This document shows positions 14,628 through 20,466 of a stretch of 23,851 bases of DNA, piece by piece. This DNA comes from a virus, in the IMG/VR virus record IMGVR_UViG_3300007619_000010, positions 1 to 23,851 of that record; one strand, 5' to 3'. Numbering within the stretch: the stretch's first letter is position 1; the number at the start of each line of letters is the position of its first letter. The position numbers were made by a program, and so were the translations under genes. The notes below the pieces were generated by a model, which was not told the origin of the DNA, did not search any database, and saw nothing but the letters and a program-made list of their open reading frames with translations.

Positions 14628-15666
14628 CCCGCCGCGCAAACTACTACATCATATTGACCACGTTGTCGAAATACGTAACGGCCGTAAACCCGCGCCTGTA
14701 AATGTTGAAATAGATTTATCAAACCGTTGTTCGCTGGGCTGTGAATGGTGTCACTTTGCCTACACTCACACCAAAGGGCCGCTTGCCAATAAAGTGCCCT
14801 CACCAGCGGGCAAAGAGGCGGGCGGCGATTTGATGGACAAGGATTTAGCCTTGTTTATCATGCAAGACCTAACAACCTTCGGCGTCAAGTCAATCACTTG
14901 GACGGGCGGCGGCGAACCAACCCTACACCCCCACTTTGATGAGATTATTAACACCTGTCCTATTGAACAAGGTGTCTATACCCACGGCGGGCACATTAAC
15001 CAGAAACGTGCCGCCTTAATGAAACGGCGTATGAAGTGGGTATATATCAGTCTCGATGAGTGCATGCCAGAGATGTACAAAAAGAGCAAGGGGGTTGATC
15101 GCTTTGCTGATGTCTTGGCAGGTGTTACCAGACTAGTCGAGGCTGACGGTGATGCGGTTATTGGTTTGGGTTTCATGCTTCACAAAAACAATTGGCGACA
15201 AGCAACAGAAATGGTAAATCTTGGACGTTCGTTGGGGGTTGATTATATTCAATTCAGACCAACAATTCTATACAAACACGATGCACCAAACATAGCAGAT
15301 GAGTATACAACCTGGGTTGACGGGGCAATTAGTTACCTGTTAGCATATCAAGACGATCCATTCATTCATGCAGACGTTGACCGTTTTTACATGTACAAGA
15401 ATTGGGAACGGTCGTATGAAACATGTTATTGGACGCAACTGCAAAGCGTTATCACGCCTAATGGCAAGGTCTGGACGTGCGTTAACAAACGCGAATATGC
15501 AGGCGAATGCCTAGGCGACTTAACAAAAGAATCATTTAGTGAAATATGGCAGCGGAGCGGGTCATGCCAAGTTAGTGACAATTGCCGCCTGATGTGTCGG
15601 GGGCATATTCCCAATCTGACACTCAATGAGATGATGACCCCTCCCGCACACAAGGAGTTTATTTGA
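14608..15666 (+). CDS. Radical SAM/SPASM-domain enzyme
   Basis: 352 residues. Cys41, Cys45 and Cys48 (NRCSLGCEWCHF) form the CxxxCxxC loop; TGGGEPTLHP near residue 107 is the GGEP SAM-binding motif; VYISLDEC sits in the barrel. The C-terminal part has a SPASM-type cysteine set: CX12GX4C (CYWTQLQSVITPNGKVWTC) followed by CX5CX3C (CQVSDNCRLMC), enough for at least one extra iron-sulphur cluster. SPASM enzymes modify peptides, sugars or other substrates by radical chemistry. It overlaps the GT2 gene by 20 bases. Together with a B12-type radical SAM enzyme, that points to an unusual modified moiety. Substrate unknown. Confidence 0.88.
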   Translation: MSTSYINPPRKLLHHIDHVVEIRNGRKPAPVNVEIDLSNRCSLGCEWCHFAYTHTKGPLANKVPSPAGKEAGGDLMDKDLALFIMQDLTTFGVKSITWTGGGEPTLHPHFDEIINTCPIEQGVYTHGGHINQKRAALMKRRMKWVYISLDECMPEMYKKSKGVDRFADVLAGVTRLVEADGDAVIGLGFMLHKNNWRQATEMVNLGRSLGVDYIQFRPTILYKHDAPNIADEYTTWVDGAISYLLAYQDDPFIHADVDRFYMYKNWERSYETCYWTQLQSVITPNGKVWTCVNKREYAGECLGDLTKESFSEIWQRSGSCQVSDNCRLMCRGHIPNLTLNEMMTPPAHKEFI

Positions 15667-16001
15667 TGGCAGAGAAAAAGAACTATACGGCCGTGGCTGA
15701 TTTTGAATATAACGAACTCGGCAAATTCAAGGCAGGCGACAAGGTAATCAAGCCTGACAATTGGGCAGTTGATCCCCATTTTGATGAAAGCCTACAAATG
15801 GATGACAAAAAAGCGTATGCAAGACGTCAATCGAAAATCTTAAAAAGTGGGGGTGATGTACCGGCCGGGCTGAAATACACCCGCCGCCGCACTGCCTTTC
15901 TTATCACCTTAACCAAAGAAGTTAAAGCGCGTTTAGAAACGGGCGAACTGGTAACACGAGAAGAAGAATATTACAGACGGGCAGTCCTACCGGTGCAATA
16001 A
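15666..16001 (+). CDS. Small hypothetical protein (111 aa)
   Basis: AAGGAG lies 8 bases before ATG 15666, which overlaps the stop of the SPASM gene by one base (TGATG). Charged and rich in Lys/Asp/Glu, with FEYNELGKFKAGDKVIKPDN (a beta hairpin) followed by helices and YTRRRTAFLITLTKEVKARLE. I do not recognise it. It is the first gene after the island, so it may belong to the connector module (small bridging proteins are usual there) or to the island. Function unknown. Confidence 0.6.
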   Translation: MAEKKNYTAVADFEYNELGKFKAGDKVIKPDNWAVDPHFDESLQMDDKKAYARRQSKILKSGGDVPAGLKYTRRRTAFLITLTKEVKARLETGELVTREEEYYRRAVLPVQ

Positions 16002-16297
16002 TGGCTAGATATTATCAATACCGCTGCCCAGACGGGCATGAGCGCCAACGCCGACACCCCATGCTGTGGGATATTGAAACGATATGCGTCTGTGGTTTGC
16101 CAATGCACCGCGTTCCCCAAGCTTTTATGGTACACTGGGGGGGATTAGCACCGTCGCAAGGGGGCTTAGGGCCTGCGGCCTTGGATTTACTAGACCCGGC
16201 AAAACAAGAGAAACGCATAGAGGCATATGCCGCAAAAAAGGCAGCACGTGGTGAAACGTGGACGCCGCCAAAGGTTGTGAGACATGGCAATAGATGA
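16001..16297 (+). CDS. FmdB-like zinc-ribbon protein
   Basis: 98 residues, beginning on the last base of the previous stop (TAATG). The N-terminus has Cys9-x3-His13 (YRCPDGHERQR) and Cys29-x-Cys31 (ICVCGLPMH), a zinc-knuckle layout like FmdB-type proteins, which in phages often end with a basic, helical tail such as AKKAARGETWTPP. WGGLAPSQGG is a shared middle segment. Metal binding inferred. These are frequent between capsid and connector genes of phages; the role is unclear. Confidence 0.75.
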   Translation: MARYYQYRCPDGHERQRRHPMLWDIETICVCGLPMHRVPQAFMVHWGGLAPSQGGLGPAALDLLDPAKQEKRIEAYAAKKAARGETWTPPKVVRHGNR

Positions 16298-16790
16298 TAA
16301 TAGCTACTCAAACATAGCCGACATTGTAGCCGTCACTCGTCATTTGTTGGACGGGGGTGTTAGCTACACACCAAACACCAAACCGACACTGATCGAAGTT
16401 GAGGCGTTTATTGATGACGTTTCCAGCGACCTAAATGATGCCATTGCGTCACATGGTTTTACCGTGCCCATCAGCACGGCCGGACCGAAGCGGTCTTGTG
16501 ATCTGTGGGTACGTTCAAAGGTTGCCGCATTGGTTGAGCTAACACAGCGTGGCACTGGCTTTGATGGTGAAGAAGATAGCCGTTATGGTTCGCTTTGGAA
16601 CTTGTTTGACGAAGCATATGAATGGGTAGCAAAGCGAGCAGATGGTTGGAAAGCGCAGGGAGTAACAACCACAGAAGACAGCAGCGACAGCCTAGCCTAT
16701 ACCGGCCTGTACAATCACGATCAACGCACCGACCCAGACAGCACCACCATTGAGCAACCTATGTTTCGTAGGAGACAATTTGATCCATGA
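16284..16790 (+). CDS. Head-tail connector (adaptor) protein
   Basis: 168 residues. The N-terminal part has YSNIADIVAVTRHLL and PTLIEVEAFIDDVSSDLNDA, the helix pattern of gp6/gp15-like adaptor proteins that sit below the portal ('s.adv....r.ll.g.....t.pt...v..fid.....in..l...G'), then a helix-rich body and an acidic, flexible tail. Overlaps the zinc-ribbon gene by 14 bases and ends in an ATGA with the next. Place between capsid and tail genes supports the call. Confidence 0.72.
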   Translation: MAIDDNSYSNIADIVAVTRHLLDGGVSYTPNTKPTLIEVEAFIDDVSSDLNDAIASHGFTVPISTAGPKRSCDLWVRSKVAALVELTQRGTGFDGEEDSRYGSLWNLFDEAYEWVAKRADGWKAQGVTTTEDSSDSLAYTGLYNHDQRTDPDSTTIEQPMFRRRQFDP

Positions 16791-17233
16791 GTGGATATAA
16801 AGACGGGGAGGCTCTCTGGTTAACCCGCATTCAGGCAATCGATGGCTTCACCTCGGCCAACACCAGCCGGGGCAAGTGGGGCATATTAAACTCTGGCGAG
16901 AATAGCACATATGTTATTCTCAAGCCCGGCGCGTGGGCCCGCGAAATGATCGGATTGTCACAGCGTCTTGATACATATCAAACTGTGATTCAAGTTTGGC
17001 AACGGTATATAGACGATGGCGCCAGCATGACAACCCTAGAGGGCACCGTTGACACGATATTGACTGCACTTGATGAGTATCGATTGATAGGCGACACAGG
17101 CAACACCATTCAGGACGCGCAGATTGTAGAAGTGCGCGAGATGGTACAGACGCCCGCCGAAGCGCCCGCCTGGATTTACACAGAACTAATAGGAGAATGG
17201 CGTGAAGAAACAACAGTCAACTTCCAAGAGTAA
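16787..17233 (+). CDS. Tail terminator or neck protein
   Basis: ATGA overlap with the connector. 148 residues, mixed alpha/beta: GYKDGEALWLTRIQAIDGF, then WQRYIDDGASMTTLEGTVDT, followed by TALDEYRLIGD and a closing strand (WIYTELIGEWREETTV). A length near 150, an N-terminal helix, a central 'd...L......i...L' helix and a C-terminal strand fit tail terminator proteins of lambda gpU type. The family is divergent, so the assignment rests on position between connector and tail tube genes. A tail terminator stops tube growth and joins tail to head. Confidence 0.62.
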   Translation: MSGYKDGEALWLTRIQAIDGFTSANTSRGKWGILNSGENSTYVILKPGAWAREMIGLSQRLDTYQTVIQVWQRYIDDGASMTTLEGTVDTILTALDEYRLIGDTGNTIQDAQIVEVREMVQTPAEAPAWIYTELIGEWREETTVNFQE

Positions 17234-17417
17234 TATACCGTTATCGCTTCAAGCGGACTATGATAAGGCGCTTGAAAATGTTACCAAACTTGAAGCAGAC
17301 GGACAATTTAACACATATTGGCATAGAAAGGCGGCGCGTTTAGCCGCTGCTATAGAAACCTTACAGGGGGCAAAAACAAAAAGCGAGGTAAAGGATAATG
17401 GGTCACCAATTAAGTAG
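17202..17417 (+). CDS. Small helical hypothetical protein (71 aa)
   Basis: GTG start with AGGAGA about 6-7 bases upstream, inside the end of the tail terminator-like gene (32-base overlap). It runs into the tail tube gene by 20 bases. The product is basic, with two amphipathic helices (LQADYDKALENVTKLEADGQ and WHRKAARLAAAIETLQG) and a disordered Lys-rich tail. No family recognised; small helical proteins between terminator and tube genes are often assembly aids. The overlaps support a real gene, but no motif does. Confidence 0.5.
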   Translation: MKKQQSTSKSNIPLSLQADYDKALENVTKLEADGQFNTYWHRKAARLAAAIETLQGAKTKSEVKDNGSPIK

Positions 17418-17817
17418 TGCTGCGAGCTTTTGGATCTCAGGTGAGGCCACAAGCGTGCTCTCCGACATTAGCGGCGATATAAACAACGTCACGTATAATG
17501 GCGGTAATGGTCTAGTAGAAGATACCGGACTGGGCGATTCAGTGCGCACGGAAATCGCAGATTTGGGTATTGTGAACTCCTTTAATATTACCGGAATGAT
17601 CAATACAACCACTGAGGCGATTATTGGGCCATTGCTCAACGGTACGTCAGCCACAAAAACAATTCAATTACAATCAATCAGTGGGCAATATTACAGCGGC
17701 ACGGCCAACATTGGCCCGGTTTCGCTTAGTATTCCGATTGGTTTACAAACATTCTCGGCCGAATTCCGCAGCGCCAGCGGTACAGGCTTCGACCGTACCA
17801 GCGTGTCAATTGCATAG
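17398..17817 (+). CDS. Major tail (tube) protein
   Basis: 139 residues, begun by AAAGGATAATG. Rich in Ser/Thr/Gly/Ile with alternating beta strands (SDISGDINNVTYNGG, VRTEIADLGIVNSFNITGM, TKTIQLQSISGQYYSGTANI, GPVSLSIPIGLQTFSAEFRS). The typical pattern of phage tail tube proteins is 'isg.v..v.......d......g........i.g......gl.tf.a.f.s.' with a charged C-terminal closing; the fit is good. It precedes the chaperone pair and tape measure in the canonical order. It should be one of the most abundant virion proteins. Confidence 0.82.
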   Translation: MGHQLSSAASFWISGEATSVLSDISGDINNVTYNGGNGLVEDTGLGDSVRTEIADLGIVNSFNITGMINTTTEAIIGPLLNGTSATKTIQLQSISGQYYSGTANIGPVSLSIPIGLQTFSAEFRSASGTGFDRTSVSIA

Positions 17818-17841
17818 GCTGGCACCAGGGGGCAATGAAAA

Positions 17842-18180
17842 ATGGCAGAATTTATCAATGAAGGGCTAGACGTTAGATTCACAATTCCCGACACCTTGAC
17901 TGTGCGTCAGCAGTTGCAGTTTAAAGGGCGCGTGTGGGCTGGTGGCGCACTAAGCGAGGATGCTTATGTACGTTACTGGCTGGGTGCGGTTGGTATCATT
18001 GAAGAGTGGACAGGCACCAAAAAAAACGGCGAGGGGTACAAAGAAAGCACAACCCTGGCCGATCCATTTGAGATTGATATTGACAACGAAACCAATCCTG
18101 ATGTTGCCGATGTTTTGTTTTGGGCAGGCAACCAGGTAGCAAAACACGTCATGAGCTTGGGAAGCATTGAAAAAAACTAA
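17842..18180 (+). CDS. Tail assembly chaperone, short form (gpG-like)
   Basis: 112 residues from ATG 17842 (AGGGGG upstream). Contains DTLTVRQQLQFKGRVWAGG, DAYVRYWLGAVGIIEEWTG and ADVLFWAGNQVAKHVMSLG, a layout common in tail chaperones that keep the tape measure soluble. Ends in the slippery A AAA AAC followed at once by TAA, so most ribosomes stop here and a minority shift by -1 into the next frame. The short form corresponds to gpG of lambda. Confidence 0.8.
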   Translation: MAEFINEGLDVRFTIPDTLTVRQQLQFKGRVWAGGALSEDAYVRYWLGAVGIIEEWTGTKKNGEGYKESTTLADPFEIDIDNETNPDVADVLFWAGNQVAKHVMSLGSIEKN

Positions 18181-18458
18181 TTGAGGCGGCGGTACTCGCC
18201 GCCGACGGTAAGGGGGCACCGCCGCCCGTTTTAGAATTGGCCTGGCTTTGTGGCACTCATTTACTGCCTGAGAATGGTGGAGTGCTGGACCAGGATGCTA
18301 AACAAATGGCAACCATGAAAGCATTATCCAACGTATACACGACAGTACAGAAGTTCCGAAGCCTTACCGGCGAGGCCGTTAACACAGGGCTGACAACCGG
18401 TGAACGTTTGCTGTTGGGGAATTTACGCGAGATGGGCATACCGTTGGGGATGGGTTAA
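17842..18458 (+). CDS. Tail assembly chaperone, -1 frameshift fusion (gpGT-like)
   Basis: The 0 frame reads ATT GAA AAA AAC TAA; slipping back one base at A18171-C18177 gives AAA AAA then CTA ATT GAG GCG, open to TAA 18456-18458 with no stop, total about 205 residues. The added part (about 93 residues) continues as AADGKGAPPPVLELAW, then a helical domain to LREMGIPLGMG. A TTG at 18237 lies in the same frame but has no good ribosome binding site, so it is probably only the T domain's interior. The GT form recruits the tape measure in lambda. Confidence 0.8.
18171..18226 (+). promoter_or_regulatory. -1 programmed frameshift signal (slippery site plus structure)
   Basis: A AAA AAC at 18171-18177 with the stop TAA next to it. 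The spacer is seven bases; then GGCGGCG (18185-18191) pairs perfectly with CGCCGCC (18197-18203) around a five-base loop. The same 5' strand, extended to GGCGGCGGT (18185-18193), can pair with ACCGCCGCC (18218-18226) instead, a nine-bp alternative. Spacer, hairpin and position all fit known -1 frameshift signals in lambda-like tail chaperones. Confidence 0.85.
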
Positions 18459-20465
18459 ATGGCAGAGGTAAAAGTTGTTGTTCGGACGATAGATCAAGAC
18501 AGTCGCCAAATAACAGATTACAACAACAAATTAAGCGATGTGGTGGGTACGGTCGGCAAACTATCGGCCGGCGTTGTCGCTGCTGGCGCTGTGTTTAAGC
18601 AAGCTTTTGATTTGTCAAAAGAAGGCGCAAACATTAACCAGCTCGAAGATTCGTTCAATCTCTTAAACCAGCAGGTATTAAAAACCCCCAACCTATTAAA
18701 AGATATGCAAGCCGCCAGCCGGGGAACGGTTAGCGATGCTCAACTAATGGAAGGGGTGCTAAAGTTAACAGCGGGCACAACTGAATCAATGTCGCAGCAG
18801 TTCGCCGCCGCTGCTCCAAGGTTGCTGGAAATCGCAAAGGCATCCAATAAACTAAACCCAACATTAGGCGACACGGCATTCCTCTACGAGTCTATTTCTA
18901 CCGGTATCAAAAGACAATCCCCCCTCATCCTTGACAACCTTGGTATTGTCGTCAAGGTGGGTGAAGCCAACGAAAAATATGCAGCCGCTATCGGCAAGAC
19001 CGTAACCGAACTGACAGCCGAAGAAAAACAGACGGCGCTGTTAAACGCAACCCTTGAATCGGGCAACCGTTTAATTGAACAAGTCGGCGGAAATGTTGAC
19101 AGTCAAGCGGATGCTTGGGCACGGCTTGAAGTTCGAGTGCAAGAAGTCACAAACGCTTTTAAACAACACATGGCCGAGGGGTTGCTGCCCTGGATAGCCT
19201 TGATTAATGGCGATTACGCAAAAGCGATTAAAGATATTGAGGCATCAAATCTTGAAGCCGCTATTGCAACCGACGATTTCACCAAAGCACAAACACGCAA
19301 TTTAGACTCACAAAAAGCGGTCATTGATGCAGCGGCAACGTCATCCAGTACCTTTGATGAATTCATAAGTAAATTGCGCGAGGCCAATGCTCACATACCA
19401 GACATGGGGACAGCTCAAGCATGGTATGACCTGGCAATAGCCGCCCGTGATAGCGAAGCGGCCGTTGCCGAGCTTGACGAGCGCATTGCTGCACATGAAA
19501 ACATTGTACGGACGAACACCCCGACCGTCGCCGCACTCACAGAAGAAGAACGCCGCCTGGCGGAAATGTTTAAACTCAACGCGGCATTGTCGCGAGATTA
19601 CAAGGAAGCCAGCCTGGAATATGAGGTCACGGCCGATATGGAGACGGAGGCCGAAGAAAAACGGGCAGCAGCGCATGAGGCCGCCGCTGATGCCGCCGCC
19701 GAACTAGCACAAAAAGAGGCGGAAATCACGGCCCAAACTGCCAAATTCTTTAATACGCTTGATAAGGATACCGATTTGCTTGCAGAGTACCGCGACATAT
19801 TGGGCGATACCTCAACCGTTACGCAGGGCGGCGCTGTCAATCAGGAGCTATTAAATCAAAAGATATTTGAGTCCATCCAGGCAAACACCGACAACGCGAC
19901 CGCTATTGCCATCGCGGGCGAGGCGTTGGGAATATACACAGAAGAAGAAGCCAATGCTAGACTTGAGGCGGCGCTGCTGGATGAAATGATTCGCCGTCAA
20001 GTTGAATCATGGGACGGCACTCGCGAGGGCGTGACCGAAGTCAAGAATGCCATAAACGCATACATAAACGAACTAAACAATATCCCATCCGAAATTAACA
20101 CCAAGGTATCAACAAACTATGTCAGCACCGGCGAGCCTCCGCCGTCTGTTGGCGCAGGAGGTCAGGGTAGACCGGGCGGTAAAGATAGTGAGTTCGCGAT
20201 GGGCGGATGGACTGGCGCGGCCGGTGGTATTGTTCACCCTAACGAGCTGGTTATCCCGTCAAGCGTTCTTGCCGGAGGTATGGGCGCAGTCAATCAGTTT
20301 GCCCAGCAAAGCGTGCCGGGCGGGGTGTCTGGTGGTGGGGCGTCTTATAATTTTGGAGGCATCACCATTGTGCAGCAACCAGGGCAAAACGGCCAACAGT
20401 TAGCGCAAGATTTGATGAACCAGATCGGGCGCATGACCCGGCAGCAGATGGCGGGCAGAGGATAA
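18459..20465 (+). CDS. Tail tape measure protein
   Basis: 668 residues, starting immediately after the chaperone stop. It sets tail length; by the usual rule of about 0.15 nm per residue the tail would be near 100 nm, a siphovirus-type estimate. The N-terminal hydrophobic stretch (KLSAGVVAAGAVFKQAFDL), QSPLILDNLGIVVKVGEANE in the tape-measure core, and long Ala/Glu/Lys coiled coil (about 380-430) are characteristic. The C-terminal end is Gly-rich (FAMGGWTGAAGGIVHPNELV and SGGGASYNFGGI), as usual. No lysozyme or peptidase domain is visible. Confidence 0.92.
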   Translation: MAEVKVVVRTIDQDSRQITDYNNKLSDVVGTVGKLSAGVVAAGAVFKQAFDLSKEGANINQLEDSFNLLNQQVLKTPNLLKDMQAASRGTVSDAQLMEGVLKLTAGTTESMSQQFAAAAPRLLEIAKASNKLNPTLGDTAFLYESISTGIKRQSPLILDNLGIVVKVGEANEKYAAAIGKTVTELTAEEKQTALLNATLESGNRLIEQVGGNVDSQADAWARLEVRVQEVTNAFKQHMAEGLLPWIALINGDYAKAIKDIEASNLEAAIATDDFTKAQTRNLDSQKAVIDAAATSSSTFDEFISKLREANAHIPDMGTAQAWYDLAIAARDSEAAVAELDERIAAHENIVRTNTPTVAALTEEERRLAEMFKLNAALSRDYKEASLEYEVTADMETEAEEKRAAAHEAAADAAAELAQKEAEITAQTAKFFNTLDKDTDLLAEYRDILGDTSTVTQGGAVNQELLNQKIFESIQANTDNATAIAIAGEALGIYTEEEANARLEAALLDEMIRRQVESWDGTREGVTEVKNAINAYINELNNIPSEINTKVSTNYVSTGEPPPSVGAGGQGRPGGKDSEFAMGGWTGAAGGIVHPNELVIPSSVLAGGMGAVNQFAQQSVPGGVSGGGASYNFGGITIVQQPGQNGQQLAQDLMNQIGRMTRQQMAGRG

Positions 20466-20466
20466 T

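Noticed and set aside
18237-18458. A separate 73-residue gene starting at TTG 18237.
   Set aside because: It is in the frame reached by the -1 frameshift, has no ribosome binding site and is better read as the C-terminal part of the chaperone fusion.
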